A stretch of DNA of 64,000 bases from the NCBI RefSeq assembly GCF_028621895.1, contig NZ_CP117520.1, positions 868,001-932,000 on the forward strand, written 5' to 3'. Below the pieces are notes generated by a model, which was given only the letters and a program-made list of their open reading frames with translations, was not told the origin of the DNA and searched no databases. Below are positions 44,309-52,919 of the stretch, in pieces; position 1 is the stretch's first letter, and every line of letters starts with the position of its first letter. The translations under genes and the position numbers were made by a program. Source of the stretch: Acinetobacter sp. GSS19. Its GTDB lineage: Bacteria; Pseudomonadota; Gammaproteobacteria; Pseudomonadales; Moraxellaceae.

Positions 44309-44779
44309 ATGCAACTGGACCGTTTTGATAAACAGATTCTTGAAATTTTGTCCCATGAAGATGTCAATTTAAATGAGCTGTCAGAGCGTATTAATCTCTC
44401 GGTAAGCTCGGTGCATCGTCGCATCAAGAACCTGATTGATAGCCAAATGATGAGTCCTGCAAAACATCAGATTAATTTTGCCAAGCTGGGATTTAATTTA
44501 CATATTTTGCTACAAGTGTCGTTGAGCAAACATGACAGTGAAACTTTTGACAAGTTTCTGGCGGAAATTGAAGATATTCCTGAAGTAATCAATGCCTTTT
44601 TGGTCACTGGACAAAGTGCTGATTTTATTGTGGAACTGGTGGCAGAGAATATGGACAGCTATAGTGAAATCTTACTACGCCGTATCGGTAAACTGGATAA
44701 CGTCGCAGCTTTGCATTCGAGCTTCGTGATTAAAAAATATGACGTGTTTAACTGCTATAAAATGCTACATAAACTTTAA
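44309..44779 (+). CDS. Lrp/AsnC-family transcriptional regulator
   Basis: A 156-aa DNA-binding regulator. From 44309 (GGAG 7 bp upstream; ATG 44297 lacks one) it begins MQLDRFDKQILEILSHEDVNLNELSERINLSVSSVHRRIKNL, a winged helix-turn-helix. The RAM/AsnC effector domain follows (about 65-150) with VINAFLVTGQSADFIVELV. Effector and targets are unknown; Lrp-type proteins usually respond to amino acids. A perfect terminator follows. Confidence 0.9.
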   Translation: MQLDRFDKQILEILSHEDVNLNELSERINLSVSSVHRRIKNLIDSQMMSPAKHQINFAKLGFNLHILLQVSLSKHDSETFDKFLAEIEDIPEVINAFLVTGQSADFIVELVAENMDSYSEILLRRIGKLDNVAALHSSFVIKKYDVFNCYKMLHKL

Positions 44780-44790
44780 ACAATACCTAT

Positions 44791-44820
44791 AAAAAACGCA
44801 CTCAATTGAGTGCGTTTTTT
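44791..44820. terminator. Bidirectional terminator between the Lrp-type gene and yebC
   Basis: AAAAAACGCACTCAA and its exact complement form a 30-bp palindrome; serves convergent genes. Confidence 0.92.
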
Positions 44821-44836
44821 ACTGAAAACGTGTGGA

Positions 44837-45586
44837 TTAGGCATCAAGTTGAGCCAAAACCTCATCAGAGAATTCAACGTTGGTATAGACGTTTTGTACG
44901 TCATCCAGATCTTCAAGCATATCAATCATTTTCATGATTTTTTTCGCTTGTTCGATATCCGTGATTTCAGCTTTAGTCGAAGGACTCATCACCACTTCAG
45001 CATTGTCAGATTTTAAACCTGCTGCAGCTAAGGCATCTTGTACTTCACCAAATGCTTCTGGGGTGGTAATGACCAGAATCCCATCTTCATCGACTTCGAT
45101 GTCTTCAGCACCCGCTTCTAACGCAACATCCATGATTTGATCTTCTAAAGAAACATCTTCGAAGCTAATCTCACCACGTTTGGTAAACAAGAAGGAAACC
45201 GAACCGTTGGTACCCAAGTTACCATCAGTTTTAGAGAAGCAGTGACGAACATCAGGAACAGTACGGTTTAAGTTATCCGTCATTGTTTCAACAATAACCG
45301 CAACACCACCAACACCATAACCTTCATAAGTGACTTCTTTTAAGTCATCATTGTCTTCACCACCTACACCACGTGCAATCGCACGGTTCACAGTGTCACG
45401 TGTCATGTTGGCAGCCAATGCTTTTTCGACTACGGCACGTAAACGTGGGTTAGAGGCAACATCACCACCGCCTAGTCGTGCAGCTGTAACTAATTCACGG
45501 ATGAATTTTGTGAATATTTTAGCGCGGCTCGCATCTTGTTTTGCTTTACGATGCTTTGTGTTCGCCCATTTGGAATGACCCGCCAT
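44837..45586 (-). CDS. yebC: YebC/PmpR-family regulatory protein
   Basis: A 249-aa protein starting [27 protein letters not shown], the family hallmark, with [22 protein letters not shown] and the acidic C-terminal ferredoxin-like domains. Described as a DNA-binding regulator in some bacteria and, more recently for the family, as a ribosome-associated translation factor for difficult peptide stretches. Single gene. Confidence 0.96.
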   Translation of the reverse strand: MAGHSKWANTKHRKAKQDASRAKIFTKFIRELVTAARLGGGDVASNPRLRAVVEKALAANMTRDTVNRAIARGVGGEDNDDLKEVTYEGYGVGGVAVIVETMTDNLNRTVPDVRHCFSKTDGNLGTNGSVSFLFTKRGEISFEDVSLEDQIMDVALEAGAEDIEVDEDGILVITTPEAFGEVQDALAAAGLKSDNAEVVMSPSTKAEITDIEQAKKIMKMIDMLEDLDDVQNVYTNVEFSDEVLAQLDA

Positions 45587-45701
45587 GCGAAATATGCTCC
45601 TGTTAGATAGGCCTGACTGCCAGATCGAATTGCGCAGATTCTACCATAAGCACTTTTTTTGAAGAAAGTACTTCATTTTTAAAATATGCCATGAAAATCG
45701 A

Positions 45702-46271
45702 TTAATTTTGCGGTTCAGGGATCGTGATATCCAGACCTGTATGCTCTTTATATAAGCGTTTCATTTCTGCCAAATCATGATGGATTTCACTCGGATAGAG
45801 TTTACCGAAAATTCCGCCCTGCTTGGTCTTGCTATTGGCATACATCAAAATGATCGGCACATTGGCGGCTTTGGCAATATGCCAGAACCCGGTGCGAATC
45901 GGTTTACGCGCTTCACCCTGTTTAGCACGGGTAGCTTCTGGGGCAATCACCAGACTAAATTTCTTATGCTTCTGAAAAAGCTCAACCATTTGCCCTACGA
46001 TATTCTGTTTGTTGTGACGATCCACGGGAATGCCACCAATCGCATCTAAGATGGGCTTCATTGGACCTTTAAACAGTTCTTTTTTAATCAGCGTGTGAAT
46101 TTTAATGTCATACATTTGGAACAAAGCGAGGGAGAGTACGCCGTCCATCATTGAGGTATGTTCAAAGCCGACAATGACCTGTTTATCTTCCAGAATGTTG
46201 GGATCGACATCATATTGCCAGCCGGCAAGTTTAAAAGCCGCAGCGCCGATAAATTTTTTCATAGGTAACAT
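45702..46271 (-). CDS. PlsC-like lysophospholipid acyltransferase family protein
   Basis: A 189-aa short member of the 1-acyl-glycerol-3-phosphate acyltransferase superfamily. The catalytic H-x4-D is in EHTSMMDGV (about residues 37-45), the glycerol-phosphate site in IGGIPVDRH, and the EGTR-type motif appears as PEATR. The start may be 46271 or the ATG at 46262; neither has a clear ribosome site. The acyl acceptor is unknown. Confidence 0.85.
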   Translation of the reverse strand: MLPMKKFIGAAAFKLAGWQYDVDPNILEDKQVIVGFEHTSMMDGVLSLALFQMYDIKIHTLIKKELFKGPMKPILDAIGGIPVDRHNKQNIVGQMVELFQKHKKFSLVIAPEATRAKQGEARKPIRTGFWHIAKAANVPIILMYANSKTKQGGIFGKLYPSEIHHDLAEMKRLYKEHTGLDITIPEPQN

Positions 46272-46354
46272 AAATCAAGACATAGAAAAAATGAGCGAGT
46301 AATTTCTGCTTGTTGACCGCTTCTGTCAAGCCTCTTGATGCATAGAGGATAGAT

Positions 46355-46396
46355 ATGCAAACTAATCATCCCAAGTGTCCCAAACACAGCCTATAG
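46355..46396 (+). CDS. Possible 13-codon micro-ORF
   Basis: ATG at 46355 is preceded by AGAGGAT at good spacing and reads MQTNHPKCPKHSL before a TAG. It runs directly into two hairpins (46385-46404 and 46407-46430), the second followed by a T run. The arrangement resembles a leader peptide or tiny transcript, but there is no downstream gene to control and such ORFs arise by chance. Confidence 0.2.
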   Translation: MQTNHPKCPKHSL

Positions 46397-46430
46397 AAGC
46401 TGTGAATACTCAGCATTGAGTGTTTTTTTA
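46385..46430 (+). terminator. Two consecutive hairpins ending in a T run
   Basis: CACAGC/GCTGTG with an 8-nt loop is followed by ACTCA/TGAGT with a 4-nt loop and then GTTTTTTTA. The second looks like a plus-strand intrinsic terminator although no annotated plus-strand gene precedes it. Confidence 0.5.
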
Positions 46431-46602
46431 TATAAAAGTAAAAAAGTGTAGTGGATAAAATTTATTCATATTTATTTTGTATTAATATTTTTTCTCCTAT
46501 GACTATTCATTATCCGAATATGGCATTAGACTTTCGTCTAGAACTTTTGGTTCATCATTTTCTTTTCACACTTAAGTTGTAGAGGATAGAGGGGCAGTTA
46601 GC

Positions 46603-46704
46603 ATGACATACATCACGGTATCTTCAGTTGCAATGATGATCTTAATGCTTGTTTTACTATGGTCTTTCATCGAGTTTCAGCTTGAGAACCGCAAACAGCG
46701 TTAA
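46603..46704 (+). CDS. Predicted 33-aa single-pass membrane peptide
   Basis: The ORF reads MTYITVSSVAMMILMLVLLW then SFIEFQLENRKQR. GAGGGG lies about 8-9 bp before the ATG. One transmembrane segment (residues 5-24) is followed by a charged tail, as in many small bacterial membrane proteins. A terminator-like hairpin lies at 46800-46823. I do not recognise a family. Confidence 0.45.
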   Translation: MTYITVSSVAMMILMLVLLWSFIEFQLENRKQR

Positions 46705-46799
46705 TTTATCGCATAATTTACCTTTAAACTGACATTCATCTCTTTATTGTTTTTGGTCGTTCAAAGTATGTCACTATGATAGAAATTAAGTGCTTAAAT

Positions 46800-46823
46800 G
46801 CCCGGTTTTTAACCGGGCTTATT
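46800..46823 (+). terminator. Terminator-like hairpin after the 33-aa ORF
   Basis: GCCCGGTT / AACCGGGC with a 3-nt loop followed by TTATTTG. Confidence 0.65.
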
Positions 46824-47068
46824 TGTATGAAAAATCAATATATAGGTAAAAAAAATAAATAAGGCTTGGTTAGAGCAATAATTTGTACATTATTTAGCTG
46901 TTTTTTGCGATTCTGTCCTGTTTTAACCTGCATAATTTCTATGAAAGATTTTTAAATTTGCCGAAGAAATATCCATCTCAGGAAGGGGGAGTAAAGTAGG
47001 TAATTCCCCGAAAAATAAAAGGATCTAAAAGTAGAATTTTCTCTTAAGATACAAGCAGGAGATTCTGC

Positions 47069-47334
47069 ATGAAAACATCTAAATTTACTGACAGTCAGAT
47101 CATATCTATCTTGAAGCAGGCAGAATATTGCATACCTGTAGCGACCCTTTGCCGTGAAGACGGTATGAGTAATGCCACGTTTTATAAATGGCGTGCCAAA
47201 TATTGGGGTATGGATACCTCATTGATGGCTCGACTCAAAGACCGGAAGCCGAAAATACCAGACTTAAAAAGATGTATACGGAAGAGCGATTAAAAGCAGA
47301 GATCATTCAGGAAGCGATGGCAAAAAAGTGGTGA
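47069..47334 (+). pseudogene. IS3-family transposase OrfA, frameshifted
   Basis: It starts MKTSKFTDSQIISILKQAEY with a helix-turn-helix and SNATFYKWRAKYWGMD. A net one-base loss near 47240 throws the frame after MARLKD. The expected continuation EAENTRLKKMYTEERLKAE and IIQEAMAKKW is found in the next frame and ends at TGA 47332-47334. The gene is therefore not functional as one frame. Confidence 0.85.
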
Positions 47335-48141
47335 AGCCATCTTGTCGACGTCAGATGGCTCAACAGGCAGTCGCTCAACATGCCATTAGTATTCGTTTGG
47401 CTTGCAATGCGTTTAGTATCAGTAACCTGCTACCGTTATCAGGCTAAACTCAGAGATGACAATGCATTAATTGCAGAACAGCTCATCGAACTTACTGAAG
47501 AAAATACAGATTGGGGCTTTGGTCTGTGTTCCTCTTATCTACGTCATGTTGAAAACCATGTTTGGAATCATAAGCGTGTTTATCGTATTTACTGTGAATT
47601 AGCACTGAATCTGCGCATTAAGCCAAGAAGAAGGTTAAAACGACACGTACCAGAACCACTCAAAGAGCCAATTCGGGCAAATTAGGTCTGGTCACTGGAT
47701 TTTATGCATGACCAGCTGATCGATGGTCGCAAGTTCCGATTGTTGAATGTGATTGATGATTACCGTCGAGAAGGTTTAGCGATTGAAGCAGGATTCTCAT
47801 TGCCCACAATTCGGGTTATTCGTACACTGAATCAGTTATTGGAATGGAGAGAAAAGCCATTAGTTATTCGGTGTGACAATGGCCCGGAGTTTATCAGTCA
47901 TGAATTTGTACGCTGTGCAACTGAACAAGGTATTCGTATTGAATATATTCAACCAGGTAAGCCACAGCAGAATGCGTATATTGAACGTTATAATAGGACT
48001 ATACGCTATAGCTGGCTAAGCAAGCATCTATTTGACACACTGGAAGAAGTGCAAGATTATGCAACGAGTTGGCTGTGGCATTACAACCATGAAAGACCAC
48101 ACCAAGCAAACAAAGGAAAGCCACCTCTATTGGCTGCTTAA
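47331..48141 (+). pseudogene. IS3-family transposase OrfB, frameshift and nonsense mutation
   Basis: It begins at GTG 47331 overlapping the OrfA stop. A frameshift lies near 47425 between LACNAFSIS and CYRYQAKL. A TAG at 47683-47685 replaces a codon between RAN and VWSLDF, where Gln is expected. The DDE residues are otherwise present: [17 protein letters not shown] and [10 protein letters not shown]. With two lesions plus the OrfA frameshift, the element cannot move itself. Confidence 0.88.
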
Positions 48142-48439
48142 CCTCTACTTTTAACTTCGATTATTTATGGGAGGATTACCTAATATTGACATCGTAGAGG
48201 TCTAAGGACTGAGTTTTTAAAGAAATTAACTATAGTAATAACCATAAAGATCAAAGAAACATTGTTGATATAAATCTCTTCCTGCTGAGTTGATTTATAA
48301 CTCTGTGGCCAAAGAATGCGTAATTTTTGTTGAATTATTGTTAGTAATATTGATAATGTGACAAAATTCATAAATTTGTAAAAAATTGTGATTTTTTTTG
48401 CAAACGAGTCTTTCATCTACCATGGTTGGTTAATTACAC

Positions 48440-49063
48440 ATGTACAAGAAATTAAGCACAACGCTACTTGGCGCATTAGTTGGATTTATGAGCGCAACTA
48501 GTTTTGCTCAACTTACTGATCCTTTCAGTGGTTATGATATTCAACCTGAGATTCCTGCTTCATCTAAAGAAACTTCACATACTGATAGTAATGCTTATGC
48601 TGGATTAGTATGGACATGGGGTAACAAACAAGGCTTAAAACCTGATTTCTTGTTAGGCTTTCGTTCACTTCATGTTGAGTCAAGCGACACGGTACAAGGT
48701 GGTGATTTTAATGTCCGTGTTAAATACAACCAAGGTTTAAAACTGGATGGTGTACGTTTAGCATATGTGGCTGGTAAACGTAATTTTATGGGTAATTATG
48801 GTGTTGGGTATTCATTCACAAATAAAGACTTCCTTGCAACTGTAGCTGGCCAAGGTGACTTCTATCGTTTTGGTACTGATTATTCTTTCAAGAATAAAGC
48901 CTTAAAACCTTATGCTGAAATCAACACCCTAGAACGACCTGATGGTATTGAACCAAATGTTCAACCAGGCGGATGTCCTACAGGCTATAGTATCGTGTAC
49001 TTTGGTGGTTTTACTTATCCGAATGATGGGCCAAATTGTGCAAAACTTGTAGACCCAATTTAA
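48440..49063 (+). CDS. Exported protein of unknown function
   Basis: A 207-aa protein with a clear Sec signal peptide (MYKKLSTTLLGALVGFMSA, cleavage about SFA-Q near residue 23). The mature part is rich in Gly, Tyr, Phe and alternating polar/hydrophobic stretches (GLVWTWGNKQG, FLLGFRSLHVESS, YGVGYSFTNKDF, YRFGTDYSFKNKAL), which suggests beta strands and possibly a small outer-membrane barrel. Two Cys lie near the C terminus (GGCPTGY and GPNCAKL) and could form a disulfide. I recognise no family. It is flanked by a dead IS3 and an IS66, next to an integrase, so horizontal acquisition is plausible. Confidence 0.75.
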   Translation: MYKKLSTTLLGALVGFMSATSFAQLTDPFSGYDIQPEIPASSKETSHTDSNAYAGLVWTWGNKQGLKPDFLLGFRSLHVESSDTVQGGDFNVRVKYNQGLKLDGVRLAYVAGKRNFMGNYGVGYSFTNKDFLATVAGQGDFYRFGTDYSFKNKALKPYAEINTLERPDGIEPNVQPGGCPTGYSIVYFGGFTYPNDGPNCAKLVDPI

Positions 49064-49078
49064 TCATTTAATACTTTT

Positions 49079-49106
49079 AAAAAGCTTCACAAACGTGAGG
49101 CTTTTT
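49079..49106 (+). terminator. Terminator of the exported-protein gene
   Basis: AAAAAGCTTCAC / GTGAGGCTTTTT with a 4-nt loop and a later T run, 16 bp after the stop. Confidence 0.85.
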
Positions 49107-49154
49107 AATTTTTTGAAATTCAATTTGGTAAAGTTATATTCAGTAATTTTAATA

Positions 49155-49162
49155 GCTTATCT
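49155..49162. repeat. Target-site duplication of IS66, left copy
   Basis: GCTTATCT here matches GCTTATCT at 52951-52958 exactly; 8 bp is the usual IS66 duplication. Confidence 0.9.
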
Positions 49163-49256
49163 GTAAGCGTCCGGCTAACTCATCTTACCAAGCTACCCTA
49201 TAAGCCTTAATTTGGTTCCCACTTAAAAACAAGTGGGGACTTAGTCTATGAGCATG

Positions 49257-49259
49257 GAT
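49257..49259. repeat. 3-bp target duplication of the nested IS3 element, left copy
   Basis: GAT at 49257-49259 equals GAT at 50535-50537; removing one copy and the insert restores the tnpA frame. Confidence 0.85.
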
Positions 49260-49360
49260 TGAATAGCCACCGATTTTGTAGACACCTTTTAGTTAGATAT
49301 GGACTGCCACCACTCTCCTAGACAAATTTCGTCTATTCTTTTTGCATAGGAGAGAACATT

Positions 49361-49645
49361 ATGAGTGGACAACGATACACCCCAGAATTTAAAGATGAAG
49401 CTGTTAAATTGATTACCGAACGTGGATATTCTGTCACTGATGTGGCTGAACGTTTAGGTGTATCACAGCACAGCATTTATAAATGGCTAAAGGCCGTACA
49501 GCCTTTACGCAACAACCCTGATGAACATGAACTACTCGAAGCAAAGAAAGAGATCCTTCGTCTTAAAAGTCAGCTTAAGCAAACTGAAGAAGAGCGAGAT
49601 ATCTTAAAAAAGGCCGCAAGGTACTTTGCAAGCCTGCCCGAGTAA
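49361..49645 (+). CDS. IS3-family transposase OrfA
   Basis: A 94-aa DNA-binding protein starting MSGQRYTPEFKDEAVKLITE with a helix-turn-helix (SVTDVAERLGVSQHSIYKWLK), then a leucine-zipper-like coiled coil (ELLEAKKEILRLKSQLKQ). AGGAGAG precedes the ATG. Near the end it contains the slippery heptamer for -1 frameshifting into OrfB. Confidence 0.93.
   Translation: MSGQRYTPEFKDEAVKLITERGYSVTDVAERLGVSQHSIYKWLKAVQPLRNNPDEHELLEAKKEILRLKSQLKQTEEERDILKKAARYFASLPE
49606..49612 (+). promoter_or_regulatory. Programmed -1 ribosomal frameshift site (A AAA AAG)
   Basis: AAAAAAG is in the right phase (TTA AAA AAG) in OrfA. A -1 slip gives GGC-CGC-AAG and runs without a stop into OrfB (VKYQFILEYSHQFKIKTMCRV). 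This is the usual way IS3 elements make the OrfAB transposase. Confidence 0.85.
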
Positions 49646-49692
49646 AGTATCAGTTTATCCTTGAGTACAGCCATCAATTTAAGATTAAAACG

Positions 49693-50499
49693 ATGTGTCG
49701 GGTTCTTAAGATTGCTCGTGCTGGCTATTACGCCTGGCTACATGAACCCGAATCAGGCAGAACAATTGAAGACAAACGGTTATTACAACTGATCCGCTCT
49801 TCTTATGATGCCAGTTATGGCATCTATGGTTATCGTCGCATCACGCTGGATCTTAAAGAGCTAGGTGAAAGCTGTGGCCCCAATCGTGTGCTGAAGATCA
49901 TGAAGAACAATGGCATTGCCGCTGTTCGAGGATATAAAAAGCATAAAAGTTATGGTTGTGGCCGTCCTCCGATTGTGCCACCAAATCACTTAAATCGAGA
50001 GTTCGCTGTGAGCACCCCTGATACTTCCTGGGTGACTGATATTACCTACATCCGTACTTGGCAAGGCTGGTTATATCTGGCTGTGGTTCTCGATTTATAT
50101 TCAAGGAAAGTCATCGGTTGGTCAATGAAACCTACGCTTGCCAAGGATATCGTTTTGGATGCACTTTTAATGGCGGTATGGCGACGCAGACCCAATGAAC
50201 CTGTGATCATACACTCAGACCAAGGCTCACAATACAGTAGCGGAGACTGGCAGAAATTCTGTCAAAAGCATAATTTAGTTCCGAGTATGAGTCGTCGTGG
50301 AAACTGTTGGGACAATGCTGTTGCTGAATCCTTTTTTAGTAGTTTAAAGAAGGAAAGAATTAAAAAGAGGATCTATAAAACACGAGAAATGGCCCGTGCG
50401 GATGTGTTTGATTATATCGAGATGTTTTACAATCGAATCAGGCGTCATTCGCATCTCGATGGGATGAGCCCAGAAGCATTTGAGACAGCTTCAAAATGA
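49693..50499 (+). CDS. IS3-family transposase OrfB (DDE integrase domain)
   Basis: From the ATG at 49693 it is 268 aa; in the cell it is probably made as an OrfAB fusion by frameshifting. The HTH_21-like part (YDASYGIYGYRRITLDLKEL) precedes the rve domain. The DDE triad is in WVTDITYIRTW, IIHSDQGSQYSS and NAVAESFFSSLKKE, and all three are intact. The C-terminal FYNRIRRHSHLDGMSPEAFE is typical. Confidence 0.95.
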   Translation: MCRVLKIARAGYYAWLHEPESGRTIEDKRLLQLIRSSYDASYGIYGYRRITLDLKELGESCGPNRVLKIMKNNGIAAVRGYKKHKSYGCGRPPIVPPNHLNREFAVSTPDTSWVTDITYIRTWQGWLYLAVVLDLYSRKVIGWSMKPTLAKDIVLDALLMAVWRRRPNEPVIIHSDQGSQYSSGDWQKFCQKHNLVPSMSRRGNCWDNAVAESFFSSLKKERIKKRIYKTREMARADVFDYIEMFYNRIRRHSHLDGMSPEAFETASK

Positions 50500-50534
50500 G
50501 GCGGTCTCATGTCTAGGATACTGGGAGCAGTCCA

Positions 50535-50537
50535 GAT
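50535..50537. repeat. 3-bp target duplication of the nested IS3 element, right copy
   Basis: GAT, matching 49257-49259. Confidence 0.85.
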
Positions 50538-50943
50538 CTATATTCTGCAGCACCTCCCGTTGCTAAAAAACGCAGAAAATACAGCAAAGAATTCAAACTC
50601 AGCATTGTAAATGCCTGCAAAGACCCTAATACCTCGATCGCCTCGGTCGCACTGAAGCATGGTCTTAATGCTAACCTCGTCAGTCGTTGGATTAGAATCT
50701 TCAGTCATCATGATGGTGTCGTGCAGGATCCTGCTCATGTTAAGCCAGCATTTATTGCTTTGCCTTATACAGCTGCGATCAGTCAACCTATTGATGTGAT
50801 GATCACACTGCACATCACTGTGCCTCATACCAATAACGCGATCCAGTTAAAATGGCAGGCATCAGAAATGCCCGCCTTGGCAGAATTACTCAAGGCATTG
50901 GCAACAGATCCGCATCGATGAAATCTGGCTCTCTACCCAACCC

Positions 50944-51240
50944 ATGGACATGCGTGCGGGGATGGATACTGCCATGACTCAGGTGCTGAGAGCCTTTGGC
51001 TCGATCAAACCGCATTGCGCCTACCTGTTCTGTAATAAACGTGGCCATCGTATGAAAGTGCTGGTACATGATGGATTAGGTATCTGGCTGTGTGCCCGGC
51101 GGCTGGAACAAGGTAAATTTCACTGGGTGCAGGTTCATCAGGGTGAAACCATGGCCCTCAGCCCGGAACAGTTACAGGCACTGATCCAGGGTTTGCCCTG
51201 GCAGCGCATTGGACTGCAGCAGGTGGTCACTATGCTCTAA
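50944..51240 (+). CDS. tnpB: IS66 accessory protein TnpB
   Basis: A 98-aa protein from the first ATG, MDMRAGMDTAMTQVLRAFG, with the family block YLFCNKRGHRMKVLVHDGLGIWLCARRLEQGKFHW. Similarity extends upstream in frame (RIDEIWLSTQP) to an ATC at 50908, which overlaps the tnpA stop; the natural start may be there, giving 110 aa. TnpB is needed for IS66 transposition but its biochemical role is unclear. Confidence 0.92.
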   Translation: MDMRAGMDTAMTQVLRAFGSIKPHCAYLFCNKRGHRMKVLVHDGLGIWLCARRLEQGKFHWVQVHQGETMALSPEQLQALIQGLPWQRIGLQQVVTML

Positions 51241-51314
51241 ATCAGGCCAGTGCATTCTGCCATTCTCCAAACGTTCTATTTCATTCTTCTCATGACCTCA
51301 GGCATACTACGGTC

Positions 51315-52919
51315 ATGAATACGCTGCCCGATTTAAGCCAACTGACCCATGAACAACTGCTGGAATTCACCCGGCAGTTGGCGATGCAGCATCAGTCTCT
51401 GGCACAATCAAATCAAGAATTAGAAAAATCAAACCAACAATTGGATGCCAAAGTTCAACATCTTTCCATTCTCACTCAAAAGTACGAGCATGAACTGGCG
51501 CTGTTTAAAAAGCACAAATTCGGCAGTAAAAACGAACATCTCACAGCAAAACAGATTCATCTGTGGGATGAGGCGGTTGAAGAAGATATCGCAGCAGTCG
51601 ATTTAGAATTGGAACGGCTAAATGCAGATAAAACTGATGCAGCGACACAGAAAGCCACAGTAAACAAACCTAAACGTCGACCGCTACCGGATCACCTGCC
51701 AACCCTCCGTATCGAGCATGAACCGGCATCAACGCAATGCAGTTGTGGCTGCCAGTTACGTCGTATCGGCGAAGATATCAGTGAAAAACTGAATTTCAGA
51801 CCGGCACAGTTCTATAAGGAACAGCATGTACGTGGCAAATGGGTCTGTGATCAGTGTGACACCCTGACTCAGCAAGCGATGCCTGCGTATGTCATTGATA
51901 AAGGAATCGCTACACCTGAATTGCTCAGCCATGTGCTGGTTTCCAAATACGCTGATCATTTACCTCTTTATCGCCAGCGCCTGATCTTTCTACGCGCAGG
52001 TGTTGATCTGTCCAGATCCACGTTATCTGACTGGATTGGCCGCTGTGGTGTGGAACTGGAGCCTCTGGCCAATGCCTTAAAACAGGTGGTGCTGCAACAG
52101 CAGGTGATGCATGCAGATGAAACACCGGTCACCATCATGCAGATGGGTGATGATAAGAAAAAACCGAAGAAAGGTTATGTCTGGGCCTATGCCACCACAC
52201 AGTACAATCCAGTTCAGGCGGTGATCTATGACTTTCAGGATAGCCGTTCTGGTCAGCATGCTGAAGACTTCCTGAAAGGCTGGCAGGGTCATCTGGTCTG
52301 TGATGATTACAGTGGTTATAAAGCACGCTTTAGATCAGGCCAGGTCATTGAGGTGGGCTGCATGGCACATGCACGTCGTAAATTCCATGAACTGCATGTG
52401 ACCGGGAAAAGTCAGGTCGCTGAACAGATCTTAGTGCTGATTCAAAAACTCTATGCTATAGAAGCAGAACTCAGAAAAAAGACCGATGGTACAGCGGAAC
52501 ACCGCCGCGAATACCGGCAACAGCATAGTCAACCTGTGATGCAACAACTATATGAATGGCTCAACCAACATCATCTGATGGTGCCATCGAGTTCTGCCAC
52601 CGCCAAGGCCATCAATTACACTCTGAAGCGTTGGCCAGCCTTAAGCCGCTATCTGGATGATGGCAATCTACCGATTGACAATAACTGGGTAGAAAACCAG
52701 ATGCGTCCCTGGGCCTTGGGCCGTAAGAACTGGTTGTTTGCTGGCTCACTGCGCAGTGGTCAGCGAGCGGCGAATATCATGACTTTAATCCAGTCAGCAA
52801 AACTGAATGGGCTGGATCCGTATACCTATTTAAGTGATGTGCTGAAAAGGCTGCCGACACACAAAGTGACCCAAATAGAAGAATTACTACCACACCGCTG
52901 GAAACCTGAACCGAATTAA
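51315..52919 (+). CDS. tnpC: IS66-family transposase TnpC
   Basis: A 534-aa DDE-type transposase. An N-terminal coiled coil (about 20-80, SLAQSNQELEKSNQQLDAK) is followed by a zinc-finger-like CSCGCQLRRIGEDISEKL and CDQC. The catalytic core has MHADETPVTIM, LVCDDYSGYKA with GCMAHARRKF, and IDNNWVENQMRPWALGRKNWLFAGS. The gene appears intact. Movement would still lack TnpA from this copy. Confidence 0.96.
   Translation: MNTLPDLSQLTHEQLLEFTRQLAMQHQSLAQSNQELEKSNQQLDAKVQHLSILTQKYEHELALFKKHKFGSKNEHLTAKQIHLWDEAVEEDIAAVDLELERLNADKTDAATQKATVNKPKRRPLPDHLPTLRIEHEPASTQCSCGCQLRRIGEDISEKLNFRPAQFYKEQHVRGKWVCDQCDTLTQQAMPAYVIDKGIATPELLSHVLVSKYADHLPLYRQRLIFLRAGVDLSRSTLSDWIGRCGVELEPLANALKQVVLQQQVMHADETPVTIMQMGDDKKKPKKGYVWAYATTQYNPVQAVIYDFQDSRSGQHAEDFLKGWQGHLVCDDYSGYKARFRSGQVIEVGCMAHARRKFHELHVTGKSQVAEQILVLIQKLYAIEAELRKKTDGTAEHRREYRQQHSQPVMQQLYEWLNQHHLMVPSSSATAKAINYTLKRWPALSRYLDDGNLPIDNNWVENQMRPWALGRKNWLFAGSLRSGQRAANIMTLIQSAKLNGLDPYTYLSDVLKRLPTHKVTQIEELLPHRWKPEPN

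Larger units (their letters stand above)
46272..46996. other. 725-bp AT-rich region with possible micro-genes
   Basis: No conventional gene. It contains a 13-codon ORF with two hairpins behind it and a 33-codon ORF with its own hairpin, listed separately. The right edge is the end of a decayed IS3 element. Confidence 0.5.
46997..48182 (+). mobile_element. Decayed IS3-family insertion sequence
   Basis: The ends are imperfect inverted repeats. The left begins TAGGTAATTCCCC (from 46997); the complement of the right end begins TAGGTAATCCTCC (to 48182). Both continue to a shared TAAAAGTAGA. The element is about 1.19 kb and holds an OrfA/OrfB transposase pair that is broken in three places. No target duplication could be recognised, so the exact outer bases are uncertain. 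Confidence 0.8.
49260..50534 (+). mobile_element. IS3-family element nested inside IS66 tnpA
   Basis: Bounded by a GAT duplication. The right end, read inward, is TGGACTGCTCCCAGTATCCT and then AGACA. A closely matching left repeat (TGGACTGCCACCACTCTCCT then AGACA, 21 of 25) starts at 49300. The true insertion boundary is 40 bp further left, at a weaker relative beginning TGAATAGCCACCGATTTTGT then AGACA. OrfA and OrfB are intact and joined by a frameshift signal, so this copy may be active. Confidence 0.88.
49248..50921 (+). pseudogene. tnpA: IS66 TnpA, split by an IS3-family insertion
   Basis: The gene starts ATG-AGC-ATG-GAT at 49248-49259 with GGGGA upstream. It resumes after the insert at 50538 as LYSAAPPVAKKRRKYSKEFKL, with a HTH (SIASVALKHGLNANLVSRWI), to a TGA at 50919-50921. 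The rejoined reading frame is continuous and would be 131 aa. TnpA is a small DNA-binding accessory protein in IS66 transposition; the insertion should inactivate it. Confidence 0.9.

Noticed and set aside
44119..44427. 102-codon minus-strand ORF across the structured intergenic region and the start of the Lrp-type gene
   Set aside because: It overlaps the Lrp-type coding start antisense, has no ribosome site and no recognisable domain; the palindromic DNA explains it better.
48180..48416. 78-codon minus-strand ORF between the dead IS3 and the exported-protein gene
   Set aside because: It ends in the IS terminal repeat, is AT-rich with no family similarity, and occupies the promoter region of the next gene.
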